Of a stretch of 64,000 nt of DNA, positions 26,052-35,779 are shown piece after piece; the stretch's first letter is position 1, and every line of letters starts with the position of its first letter. A program made the position numbers and the translations under genes. A model generated the notes under the pieces. That model saw only the letters and a program-made list of their open reading frames with translations, did no database searches and was not told where the DNA came from. Source of the DNA: an uncultured Roseibium sp. (GTDB lineage Bacteria > Pseudomonadota > Alphaproteobacteria > Rhizobiales > Stappiaceae); the NCBI RefSeq assembly GCF_963675985.1, contig NZ_OY780958.1, positions 1,302,001 to 1,366,000 on the forward strand. The letters are read 5' to 3'.

Positions 26052-28247
26052 ATGCGCTGGACTGTGATTGCCGGTATCTTCCTCTCGCTTCTTCTGACGG
26101 GGAGTTCCGCTGCGGAGACACGGGCGATGCTCGTCGGCGCATTCGATTACGAAAACAGCTTCGGTATTTCCGATCTCAAGGGCCCAAAGAACGACATCGA
26201 AGCGATGGCTGCGCTTTTGAAAAAACGCGGTGTTACGGATGTGCGGGTCTATCTGGACAGCATGGGCCCTGACCAAAAAGCCACGCGGCAGAACATTCTG
26301 GATGGCTTCAGGAAGCTTGCGGAAGACGCAGGCAAAGGAGACTTCATCTATATCCACATGAGCGGGCACGGGTCGCGTCAACTGGATATGAACAACGACG
26401 AGCGGGACGGTCTGGACGAGATCTTCCTTCCCTCCGATATCGGGAAGCCCGAGCCGGGCGCCAACCAGGTCCCGAATGCCCTGGTCGACGATGAAATCGG
26501 CGAGATTGTTACCGCGCTGCGGCGCAAGGGGGCGGACGTCTGGTTCGTGCTTGACAGTTGCCATTCCGGAAGCGGCATGCGGGACGCCTCCAGCTATTCT
26601 CTCAGTCGGAACGTGACGCCGGATGTTTTCGGCATCGATACATCGGTCCGCTCCAGCAATGAGAAGCGGGACACGGAGCCATTCGACGCGCCGGCCGCAC
26701 AGTCGGGGGAGATGGGAAACTATCTTGCCTTTTATGCCGCTCGCTCCACGGAGGTCGCCCGGGAGATTGACTTCAGCAAGGGCGCCGCGAAAGGAGACGA
26801 AGGCTGGTACGGACTTTTTACCTCGGTGCTTCTGCGCCGCCTGGAACAGAATCCGGACCTTTCCTATCGTCAGTTGTTTCAGGCGCTTCTCAGCGACATC
26901 AACAACGATCCCGAGCTGGGCCAGATGGGAATGCAGACCCCTTCCTGGGAGGGGAATCTGATCGATGCGGCCGTCTTCGGCGGAGAGATGAATGCCGGTG
27001 TGCATCGCTTTCTCGTCAATGGCGATGAAATCGATGGCGGACTGATTCAGGGCATCCGGCCCGGAACCCTGATCGGTCTTAAGGACGGCGATCTGACGAA
27101 ACGGACCTTCCTGGGGTTTGCCCAGGTCGAAGAAGCCGAACCGCGGATCGCTTACCTCCGCCCTGTCGCGGAGACTTGCCAGCCGACGTCTCAGGACCTC
27201 TGCGAATTTGAGGGCAGCCTTCCGGAAGACGCGCGTTTCGGCGAAATTGTTGCCCGGCCGATGGATATGATCATTCGCTTTTCCCCGGTCCTGGACTTCA
27301 AGTCCGGGGCGCCGGTCGTATCCGATGCCCCCGTTGCGTCGCTGGTTCGGTCGACCTTGCAGGAAGTGACGGAACGGGCGGGCATTGCAGGCGAACAAGC
27401 GGAGGGGACCTATGATGTCCAGATCCTGTTGGACGGCAACACGCTGTGGTTCGGTCCCCAGGCGCATATCGAACAGGAGCCCGCAGGTCTGTCTTTCAAG
27501 CTTGTCGAACCATATCCGGAAAACCGGCAAAAGCTTTCTTCCGTGCTCCTTCGTATTCTGAAGGCGGAACTGTTCGCCAAGGCGATGGAGTCCATGGAAA
27601 CCGAGCCTTCGCTTTTGAGCGAGGCGCCGCTAGAAATCGAAGCCAACCTTTCCAGTAGCGATATTCGTGTGCTGGCGCCGCCGGGGCGCAAGGTTTCCGC
27701 GAAACGGGAATGCCGTGCGGCTTACCGGAAAATGGATCCGAGCAAAGCCGTTCCGCTTCAAAGCGGACAGGATCTCAAGCAATGCGACATTCTCCAGTTC
27801 ATGGCGCAGGGGAAGTTCGAGGATGCGTTGGATCTCAACCGGATCCACATCGACGCGCAATATTGCATTCATCCCAAATATGAGCTGGTCGATGGCAGCG
27901 ACCGGAAACAGCCGGTCGGCGCCCCGACCGTGGTCTGTTCCGATTGTCCGCCGAACAACCAGTATTCGGCCGGCTACGATCGCGTCTATTTCATTGCAAG
28001 CAAGGTGCGCCGGAATACGGAGAGCTTCAATCTGGAGGGCCAGATTGAAAATTGCTTCGGTGAGGAGGAGGGCAGCCGGGGCACGGATACGAAAGGCCTG
28101 TTCGGCAAGACGCTGAAGGCCATTTCCGACAAGTCACTGGGCAGCCGGTCCGGCTTTTCGTTCGATGACGCGGCAACCGATGTCTGGGTGAAGACGTACC
28201 GGTGGCGGACCCTTCCCAGATCGATTGCGTTCACGCTCGGGAACTAG
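26052..28247 (+). CDS. Exported metacaspase-like protein
   Basis: A 731-residue protein with a signal peptide (residues 1-21, ending SSAAE) and a peptidase C14 domain immediately behind it (about 24-325). The His-Cys dyad is complete: His106 in MSGHGSRQ and Cys170 in LDSCHSGSG, in the type I metacaspase manner, with acidic residues after the His (DMNNDERDG). The remaining 400 residues match nothing I recognise; they contain six cysteines clustered between about 555 and 680 (including VVCSDCPP), which fits disulfides in a periplasmic or secreted protein. Divergent from the hydrolase/WD40-caspase pair. Converges on soxG with a shared CTAG at the stops. Confidence 0.85.
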   Translation: MRWTVIAGIFLSLLLTGSSAAETRAMLVGAFDYENSFGISDLKGPKNDIEAMAALLKKRGVTDVRVYLDSMGPDQKATRQNILDGFRKLAEDAGKGDFIYIHMSGHGSRQLDMNNDERDGLDEIFLPSDIGKPEPGANQVPNALVDDEIGEIVTALRRKGADVWFVLDSCHSGSGMRDASSYSLSRNVTPDVFGIDTSVRSSNEKRDTEPFDAPAAQSGEMGNYLAFYAARSTEVAREIDFSKGAAKGDEGWYGLFTSVLLRRLEQNPDLSYRQLFQALLSDINNDPELGQMGMQTPSWEGNLIDAAVFGGEMNAGVHRFLVNGDEIDGGLIQGIRPGTLIGLKDGDLTKRTFLGFAQVEEAEPRIAYLRPVAETCQPTSQDLCEFEGSLPEDARFGEIVARPMDMIIRFSPVLDFKSGAPVVSDAPVASLVRSTLQEVTERAGIAGEQAEGTYDVQILLDGNTLWFGPQAHIEQEPAGLSFKLVEPYPENRQKLSSVLLRILKAELFAKAMESMETEPSLLSEAPLEIEANLSSSDIRVLAPPGRKVSAKRECRAAYRKMDPSKAVPLQSGQDLKQCDILQFMAQGKFEDALDLNRIHIDAQYCIHPKYELVDGSDRKQPVGAPTVVCSDCPPNNQYSAGYDRVYFIASKVRRNTESFNLEGQIENCFGEEEGSRGTDTKGLFGKTLKAISDKSLGSRSGFSFDDAATDVWVKTYRWRTLPRSIAFTLGN

Positions 28248-28807
28248 GCAGCCGTCAATTCCGTTGCGGCTTCTTCCAGAAGTCCCGCGACGTATCCCAT
28301 GAAAGTTCCCCAGGCTTCGATGACGAAACTGTCGTCTCCGATGCGCCAAAGCATGACCGGGGCCTTGTGGAACAGCGTGCGGGTGACCATGCCGACCGGA
28401 AAGGCGGACCTGTCCAGGTCGATCGGGATGCCGGAATTCAAAAGCCATTCGGCCCTGTCGCCGGTCACGATCAGCGCATCCTGCCGGTGGGAAATGTCGA
28501 CAAGCGCGTGCGGCGCGTTGCCGATCGTGTCCGCCATGGCAGTTTGCAGGGCTTCGGCACCGTCTTCTGCGGTAAGCAGAAGCCACTCGTCCGGGCCAAG
28601 CCAGAGCGCGGCCTTATCCACACCTTCGGCTGCGGAAAGCGGCTTTTGCGGCAGGTCGAAACCGAGCGCTTTGGCGGCCGTGTCCTGAGCGGCCTTGCGC
28701 CCCCTGAAAGAGAGGCGGCCGAGCGGCGCGGCTTGCAGGATGGAGACGGAGGCTAGGCCTAGAATCGGCTCTTCGGTCGCATCGGGCTGATAGAGGGGAT
28801 TAGCCAT
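28244..28807 (-). CDS. soxG: Sarcosine oxidase gamma subunit
   Basis: A 187-residue subunit of heterotetrameric sarcosine oxidase, with the fold of a short GcvT-like domain (WLGPDEWLLL, HALVDISHRQ, WRIGDDSFVIEAW). Fourth gene of soxBDAG. Its ATG overlaps the soxA stop by eight bases (ATGGCTAA) and has an excellent AAGGAGG eight bases upstream, which decides the start against a longer frame from 28834. Its stop TAG lies in CTAG at 28244-28247, the same four bases that end the convergent metacaspase gene. Confidence 0.93.
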   Translation of the reverse strand: MANPLYQPDATEEPILGLASVSILQAAPLGRLSFRGRKAAQDTAAKALGFDLPQKPLSAAEGVDKAALWLGPDEWLLLTAEDGAEALQTAMADTIGNAPHALVDISHRQDALIVTGDRAEWLLNSGIPIDLDRSAFPVGMVTRTLFHKAPVMLWRIGDDSFVIEAWGTFMGYVAGLLEEAATELTAA

Positions 28808-31802
28808 TGAGGCGGCCTCCTTCCTTGTCGACAAAGACGGGTTCGGTTACTTCGACCTCGATCGCACCGCCGGGCATGGGGATGTAGAGTGTTTGTCCAT
28901 GAAGCGCGCGGCCGTCCTTGACCATCGCAAGCGCAATGGAGCGGCCAGCGGCCGGGCTGTCATAGGCGGAGGTCACATGGCCTTCCGCGGACGTGCCATT
29001 GGCCGGATCCGGCACTTTGGTGACCTGGGCGCCTTCTTCCAGCACGACGCGGGGATCCTTGGTGAGGAGACCGACAAGCTGCTTGCGGCCGTCGGCGACA
29101 AGATCGGGGCGGGCGAGCCCACGTTTTCCGACGAAGTCGAACTTCTTCTTGCCAATGGCCCAACTCATGCCGACATCGTCTGGGGTAACGGTCCCATCGG
29201 TTTCCTGGCCGACGATGATGTAGCCCTTTTCGGCGCGCAGAACGTGCATGGTTTCCGTGCCGTAGACGACACCGCCGAGCTTTTCGATCTCCGCGGCCAT
29301 GGTCTGCCAGACCATGGTGCCGTGGCGGCGGGGTACGTTGATTTCAAAACCGATCTCGCCGGTGAAGGAGATCCGGAACAGGCGGCAGGGAATGCCCGAG
29401 AAGGCGCCGGTCGCCACGCTCATGTGCGGCAAGGCCTCCGGCGACAGATCAATATCCTGTATGAACGGCGCAATGGCGTCGCGGGCAAGCGGCCCCTGCA
29501 GGGCGATGACCGCATATTGCTCGGTGGTCGAGGTCACCCACACATCGAGGTCCGGCCACTCCGTCTGCAGGTAGTCTTCCATGGTGGCGAAGACATGGGC
29601 GGCTCCGCCGGTGGTCGTGGTCACATGGAACCGGTCTTCAGCGATCCGGCCTATGACACCGTCATCGATGATGAAGCCGGCGTCATTGAGCATCAGACTG
29701 TAGCGGCAGCGGCCGGGCTTCAATCCCTTCCAAGGGTTTGTGTACATCCGCTCCAGGAATTCCGCCGCATCGGGACCGACGACCTCGATCTTGCCCAGCG
29801 TGGAACCGTCGAACAGGCCGACCTTTTCGCGCACGATCTGGCATTCTCGGGCAACGGCGGCATGCATGTCCTCGCCGTCCTTCGGGAAATAGCGCGACCG
29901 TTTCCACTGGCCGACGTCCTCGAAGACGACGTCGTTGTCGACGGCCCACTGATGAGAGGGGGTCTTGCGGACGGGGTCGAAGAAATCACCGCGCGATGAG
30001 GTGGCGAAGGTGCCGAAGGTGGTCGGCGTGAACGGCTGGCGGAAGGTGGTCAGGCCCACTTCGGGCAGGGGCTTGTCCAGGGCGCTGGAGGCAATGGCCA
30101 GCGCGTTCATGTTGGACAGGCGTCCCTGGTCGGTCGCCATGCCGGTCGTGGTGTAGCGCTTGATATGCTCGATGGAATGCATGCCTTCGCGCACGGCCAG
30201 TTTCACGTCTTTCGCCGTGACGTCATTCTGGTAGTCGACGAAGGCCTTGACGCGAGAAGTGTCGCGGTCGTTGGGCAGATCTCCAAGGATGCCGCCTTCA
30301 CCGGCATGGGCGCCGGTCGCGACCGCATGGGTGAGCTTGGCCGTCTTGCCGGTTGCGGATTTCGCCGCGTCTTCACCGGCGGCGTAACCATCCTCGAGTA
30401 CCGCGTTCAGGCCGTAGAGACCCCGGCAGGCGCCGGCGGAGCGTTCGTTCTGCGGGTGGGCGCCGGGCAGGAAATTGCCGTTGGCTTCGTCCCAGACGAC
30501 CTTGCCGCGGGACTGGGAATAGAGGCTGACGGTCGGGGTCCAGCCGCCGGACATCAGGAGCGCGTCGCAGGCAACGTCACCAGCGGAACTGACGGCCCCG
30601 GTGCTGGAAACGTGGCCGAGCAGGGCGCCGGAGACACGTTTGCGGCCGTTCGTCCCGGTGACGACGCAACCGGTCCGAACCTTGATGTTGCGAGCTTCGG
30701 CGATGGTCAGCAGGGCGTCGGGCACGATCTTGCGGGTATCGGCGATGGCGGCGACTTCGACGCCGTTGTCGGCGAGATCGAAGGCCGCCTGCCAGGCGGT
30801 GTCGCAGGCGGTTGCCACCAGGACCTTTTGTCCGACCTTGACGCCGTAGCGGTTGAGATAGGTGCGGGCCGCGCCGGCCATCAGGATGCCGGGCCTGTCG
30901 TTTTCCGGAAACACCATCGGCCGCTCAATGCTTCCGGCTGCAATCACCACCTCTTTGGCGCGCACCTGCCACAGGCGTTCGCGCGGCAGGGCCGGGTCCG
31001 GATCGGCCATATGATCGGTGACCCTTTCGGCGAGCGCCACGAAATTCTGCGCATAATAGCCGAATGCGGTGGTGCGCGGCAGCAGGGTGACGTTGTCCCG
31101 CGCAGCCAGGTCTGTGACCGCGTCTTCCGCCCAGTCCGCCGGCTGCTTGCCGTCGATGGTTGCCGCAGTCTCTGTCAGAAGCGACCCGCCGAGGTTTGCC
31201 TGCTCGTCGCAGAGAATAACCCGTGCGCCGGTTTCCGAGGCCGCAAGGGCGGCGGCAAGGCCTGCGGGCCCTGCGCCGATCACCAGTACGTCGCAATGGG
31301 CATAGAGATTGGCGTAGCGGTCGTGGTCCGGGTTCTTCGGAGGTTTGCCGAGCCCGGCCGCCGCACGGATCACGGGTTCGTAGACGCTGTCCCAGAAGGC
31401 CTTCGGCCACATGAAGGTCTTGTAGTAGAAGCCGGACGGGAACAGGGGCGACAGCAGGTCGTTGACCGCGCCGATGTCGAAGGACAGTGACGGGAAGCGG
31501 TTCTGGCTGATGGCCTGCAGACCGTCGTAAAGCTCGACCTGCGGCGCGCGCAGGTTCGGGGTCTGGTCGCCCTTGCGGTAGATCCCGACCAGCGCGTTCG
31601 GTTCTTCTGACCCGGCGGTCAGGATGCCGCGCGGGCGGTGATACTTGAACGACCGGCCCACGAGATGAATACCGTTGGCAAGCAGGGCAGAGGCGAGCGT
31701 GTCGCCTTCATAGCCCTCAAGACGTTCGCCGTCGAAGGTGAAGGAGATCTGGCGGTCACGGTCGATCTGACCACCTTTTTCGGTGCGGAACGGCTGGCTC
31801 AT
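28800..31802 (-). CDS. soxA: Sarcosine oxidase alpha subunit
   Basis: The 1000-residue alpha subunit. N-terminal ferredoxin-like/NAD-binding part (FDGERLEGYEGDTLASAL, then GRSFKYHRPRG), a dinucleotide-binding GAGPAG at 176-181, and a C-terminal aminomethyltransferase (GcvT-like) domain from about 610 that binds tetrahydrofolate and receives the one-carbon unit to give 5,10-methylene-THF. The complex oxidatively demethylates sarcosine to glycine and hydrogen peroxide. The start overlaps the soxD stop by four bases (ATGA). Confidence 0.96.
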   Translation of the reverse strand: MSQPFRTEKGGQIDRDRQISFTFDGERLEGYEGDTLASALLANGIHLVGRSFKYHRPRGILTAGSEEPNALVGIYRKGDQTPNLRAPQVELYDGLQAISQNRFPSLSFDIGAVNDLLSPLFPSGFYYKTFMWPKAFWDSVYEPVIRAAAGLGKPPKNPDHDRYANLYAHCDVLVIGAGPAGLAAALAASETGARVILCDEQANLGGSLLTETAATIDGKQPADWAEDAVTDLAARDNVTLLPRTTAFGYYAQNFVALAERVTDHMADPDPALPRERLWQVRAKEVVIAAGSIERPMVFPENDRPGILMAGAARTYLNRYGVKVGQKVLVATACDTAWQAAFDLADNGVEVAAIADTRKIVPDALLTIAEARNIKVRTGCVVTGTNGRKRVSGALLGHVSSTGAVSSAGDVACDALLMSGGWTPTVSLYSQSRGKVVWDEANGNFLPGAHPQNERSAGACRGLYGLNAVLEDGYAAGEDAAKSATGKTAKLTHAVATGAHAGEGGILGDLPNDRDTSRVKAFVDYQNDVTAKDVKLAVREGMHSIEHIKRYTTTGMATDQGRLSNMNALAIASSALDKPLPEVGLTTFRQPFTPTTFGTFATSSRGDFFDPVRKTPSHQWAVDNDVVFEDVGQWKRSRYFPKDGEDMHAAVARECQIVREKVGLFDGSTLGKIEVVGPDAAEFLERMYTNPWKGLKPGRCRYSLMLNDAGFIIDDGVIGRIAEDRFHVTTTTGGAAHVFATMEDYLQTEWPDLDVWVTSTTEQYAVIALQGPLARDAIAPFIQDIDLSPEALPHMSVATGAFSGIPCRLFRISFTGEIGFEINVPRRHGTMVWQTMAAEIEKLGGVVYGTETMHVLRAEKGYIIVGQETDGTVTPDDVGMSWAIGKKKFDFVGKRGLARPDLVADGRKQLVGLLTKDPRVVLEEGAQVTKVPDPANGTSAEGHVTSAYDSPAAGRSIALAMVKDGRALHGQTLYIPMPGGAIEVEVTEPVFVDKEGGRLNG

Positions 31803-32104
31803 TGACCGGCCTCCTTTTCCAGGGACGCCAGATCGGGCATTGGCTCGCCCGCCTTGTAGATCTTCAGGAACTTGTCGGAGACCGTGTCCCGGACCGCGTT
31901 GAAGAACCGGCCGCAGCCATGAATATGGCGCCAGCGTTCGGCGTAGATCCCCTTGGTGTTGGTGCGCATGTAGAGGAACTCAGTCCATTCCTCGTCGGTC
32001 GTGGCAGACGGATCCTGGGGGCGGGCGATGTGGGCTTCGCCGCCGCAGCGGAATTCAAGCTCTGGGCGTTCGACACCGCAATAGGGGCATTTGATCAACA
32101 GCAT
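31799..32104 (-). CDS. soxD: Sarcosine oxidase delta subunit
   Basis: A 101-residue zinc-binding subunit. The four ligands of the family are in place: Cys6 and Cys9 (CPYC), His60 and Cys64 (HIHGC), matching the Cys-Cys-His-Cys spacing of structurally known delta subunits. Lies nine bases after soxB and overlaps soxA by four. Confidence 0.95.
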   Translation of the reverse strand: MLLIKCPYCGVERPELEFRCGGEAHIARPQDPSATTDEEWTEFLYMRTNTKGIYAERWRHIHGCGRFFNAVRDTVSDKFLKIYKAGEPMPDLASLEKEAGQ

Positions 32105-32113
32105 TGCCGTCTC

Positions 32114-33367
32114 CTAGTGCGCTACGGCGGCGGCCGCGGCTTCGTCGATCAGACGACCGGTGCGGAACCGGTCGATGGTGAAGGGGGCGTTGATCGGATG
32201 CGGTTCGTCCTTCGCGATCGTGTGGGCGAAGACGTGGCCCGATCCCGGCGTTGCCTTGAAGCCACCCGTGCCCCAGCCGCAATTGACGTAGAGCCCCGGC
32301 ACCGGTGTCTTGGCGATGATCGGCGAGCGGTCCGGCGTCACGTCGACGATGCCGCCCCAGTTGCGCAGCATGCGCATGCGCCGGAACATGGGGAACAGCT
32401 CGCAGATGGCATCGATGGTGTGGGTGGTGATGTGGATGCCGCCGGTCTGGCTGTAGGAGACGAACTGGTCCGTGCCCGCGCCGATCACCAATTCGCCCTT
32501 GTCCGACTGGGAGACATAGGCGTGGATGGTGTTGGACATGACCACGCAGGGGAAGGCGGGCTTGACGGGCTCGGAGACGAGCGCCTGCAGCGGGTTCGAT
32601 TCCAGCGGAACCCGGACGCCGGCCATTTCCATGAGCACGGAGGTATGGCCCGCCGCCACGACACCGACCTTCTTCGCCTTGATGAAGCCTTTCGCGGTTT
32701 CGACGCCTTCGACCGCACCGTCCGCACCACGGCGAATGCCGGTCACGGCGCAGTTCTGGATGATGTCGACGCCGAGGTTGTCGGCGCCGCGGGCATAGCC
32801 CCAGGCGACCGCGTCATGGCGGGCGGTGCCGCCAACCCGCTGAAGGGCCGCGCCCATAACGGGGTAGCGGATGTTCTTTTGAATATTGAGCGGCGGGCAG
32901 AAGTCCCGGGCTTCTTCGGGCGTCAGCCATTCATTCTGAACGCCGGCCAGCCGGTTGGCGTGGATGTGGCGCTTGAACACCTGAATGTCGTGGACCGTAT
33001 GGGCCAGCATCATCACGCCGCGCTGGGAGTACATGACGTTGTAGTTCAGTTCCTGGGAGAGGCCTTCCCACAGGTCGATCGCATGCTGGTAGAGGGCTGC
33101 ACTTTCTTCCCAGAGGTAGTTGGACCGCACAATGGTGGTGTTGCGGCCCGTATTGCCGCCGCCGAGCCAGCCCTTGTCGATCACCGCGATGTTCTTCAGG
33201 CCGTGTTCGCTTGCCAGATAGTAGGCCGTTGCCAGACCGTGGCCGCCGGCACCGACGATGACGATGTCGTATTCGGCCTTGGGTTCCGGCGCGCGCCACT
33301 GACGGCCCCAGTTCTTGTGGGCGGAAAAGGCGTTCTTGGCCAGTTCCAGAAATGAATATCGCGCCAT
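32114..33367 (-). CDS. soxB: Sarcosine oxidase beta subunit
   Basis: The 417-residue flavin-bearing subunit where sarcosine is oxidised. N-terminal FAD-binding motif GAGGHGLATAYYLA, then GRNTTIVRSNYLWEE. His184 in the RHDAVAWGYARGA motif is in the position that carries the covalent FMN in characterised enzymes (assignment by motif). First gene of soxBDAG, with a 341-base divergent gap to the formaldehyde dehydrogenase gene. Confidence 0.95.
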   Translation of the reverse strand: MARYSFLELAKNAFSAHKNWGRQWRAPEPKAEYDIVIVGAGGHGLATAYYLASEHGLKNIAVIDKGWLGGGNTGRNTTIVRSNYLWEESAALYQHAIDLWEGLSQELNYNVMYSQRGVMMLAHTVHDIQVFKRHIHANRLAGVQNEWLTPEEARDFCPPLNIQKNIRYPVMGAALQRVGGTARHDAVAWGYARGADNLGVDIIQNCAVTGIRRGADGAVEGVETAKGFIKAKKVGVVAAGHTSVLMEMAGVRVPLESNPLQALVSEPVKPAFPCVVMSNTIHAYVSQSDKGELVIGAGTDQFVSYSQTGGIHITTHTIDAICELFPMFRRMRMLRNWGGIVDVTPDRSPIIAKTPVPGLYVNCGWGTGGFKATPGSGHVFAHTIAKDEPHPINAPFTIDRFRTGRLIDEAAAAAVAH

Positions 33368-33708
33368 GCAGCAACGCCCCGAGCATCGAGAAAACGGACC
33401 TGCGACCGGTATCTCTCCGGTACGCGATCCGAACCATTATGCGGTAGACCGGCTGGCTCCCCGAAACAAGGGGCGAACCGTCTCCCGTTGGCGGCATCAT
33501 TTCAAGGCGGGACCGGAAGGCATGACGGGTTTCAGTCGCAGGATAGCCTATTTGCGACATGCGGCAGCCGGTCGCCATCGTCGTCCGTGATCCCGTCCTA
33601 ATCGAACGGAAATTTCGTCAAACGCGCCTTTCCTCGACTGTGCGTCTGGTCTATCACAAGGACCGATTCCGATAATCACTGATTTGGTCCTTGAGCCGGG
33701 AGTTCATA
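33368..33708. promoter_or_regulatory. Divergent control region between soxB and formaldehyde dehydrogenase
   Basis: A 341-base gap. CAAGGACC at 33657-33664 and GGTCCTTG at 33686-33693 are perfect 8-bp inverted arms with a 21-base spacer, ending 15 bases before the ATG at 33709; they could be an operator or a leader hairpin. GGGAG at 33698-33702 is the ribosome-binding site. I searched the soxB leader for glycine-riboswitch core motifs and saw none. Confidence 0.5.
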
Positions 33709-34821
<1,113 letters not shown>

Positions 34822-34867
34822 GAACCGGCGAACCGGTTCCGCACGGCTGATTCCAAGCCGTTTATCT

Positions 34868-34894
34868 CGCCCTGCTCCGGACCGGAGGAGGGCG
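34868..34894 (+). repeat. Hairpin between formaldehyde dehydrogenase and FGH genes
   Basis: CGCCCT (34868-34873) and CTCC... (from 34875) pair with ...GGAG (to 34887) and AGGGCG (34889-34894), with a G-G mismatch between the two stem parts. A second small hairpin, ACGGCT/AGCCGT, lies just upstream (about 34841-34859). Intercistronic structure may set the ratio of the two enzymes or protect mRNA ends; neither has a T-tract. Confidence 0.4.
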
Positions 34895-34945
34895 GGATAC
34901 GCCCGGCATGAGCCGGTGTTACCGACAAATACCAGGGAAAGTGAC

Positions 34946-35773
34946 ATGAAGACCGTTTCCGAGAACCGTGCCTATGGCGGTGTGCAGGGTGTTTACAGCC
35001 ATGCATCCGAAGCCTGTTCCTGCGACATGACCTTCGCGGTCTATATGCCGCCGCAGGCCAAGGACGGCCCGGTGCCGTGCCTGTGGTATCTTTCCGGTCT
35101 GACCTGCACCCATGAAAACGCCATGACCAAGGCCGGACTGCAGGCCCATGCGGCGGAGTTCGGACTGGCGCTGGTCTTTCCCGATACCAGCCCACGCGGG
35201 GACGGCGTGGCGAACGACGATGCCTATGACCTTGGCCAGGGTGCCGGCTTCTATGTGAATGCCACAGAGGCTCCCTGGGCTCCGCATTTCAATATGTACG
35301 ACTATGTCACCAAGGAGCTGCGTTCCCTGGTGGAGGCAAACTTCGCCGTCACCGATGCGCATGGGATCACTGGCCATTCCATGGGCGGACACGGGGCGCT
35401 GACGCTGGCGATCGCCAATCCGGACCTCTATGGCTCACTCTCCGCATTTGCCCCGATTGCCCATCCCACGGCATCCGACTGGGGGCGCAAGCAGTTGGCG
35501 GCCTATCTGGGGACAGGCGAAACGGTCTGGGCGGCGCATGACGCCGCGCTGCTTTTGAGGGACAAGGGCTGGAAATCGGACATCCTTGTCGACCAGGGGG
35601 CGAGTGATCAGTTCCTCGACCTTTTGAAGCCGGAAGCACTGGCGGCGGTCCTTGCCGAAACCAGGACGCCGTCGACCTTTCGGATGCAGGAAGGCTATGA
35701 CCACTCTTATTATTTTGTGTCCACCTTCGGCCGGGACCACGTGCAGTGGCACGCGGAGCGGCTCAAAGGCTGA
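34946..35773 (+). CDS. fghA: S-formylglutathione hydrolase
   Basis: A 275-residue esterase D family enzyme that hydrolyses S-formylglutathione to formate and glutathione, the second step of glutathione-dependent formaldehyde oxidation. Motifs: LSGLTCTHENAMTKAG (oxyanion region), FPDTSPRGDG, nucleophile Ser145 in GHSMGGHGAL, and the terminal YDHSYYFVSTF with the catalytic His. ATG 34946 is preceded by AGGGAAAG; the longer upstream frame runs through the intercistronic hairpins and is not used. Confidence 0.95.
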   Translation: MKTVSENRAYGGVQGVYSHASEACSCDMTFAVYMPPQAKDGPVPCLWYLSGLTCTHENAMTKAGLQAHAAEFGLALVFPDTSPRGDGVANDDAYDLGQGAGFYVNATEAPWAPHFNMYDYVTKELRSLVEANFAVTDAHGITGHSMGGHGALTLAIANPDLYGSLSAFAPIAHPTASDWGRKQLAAYLGTGETVWAAHDAALLLRDKGWKSDILVDQGASDQFLDLLKPEALAAVLAETRTPSTFRMQEGYDHSYYFVSTFGRDHVQWHAERLKG

Positions 35774-35779
35774 TCGCGT

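Noticed and set aside
33368..33600. Possible glycine riboswitch in the soxB leader
   Set aside because: The conserved glycine-aptamer core motifs could not be found on the minus strand.
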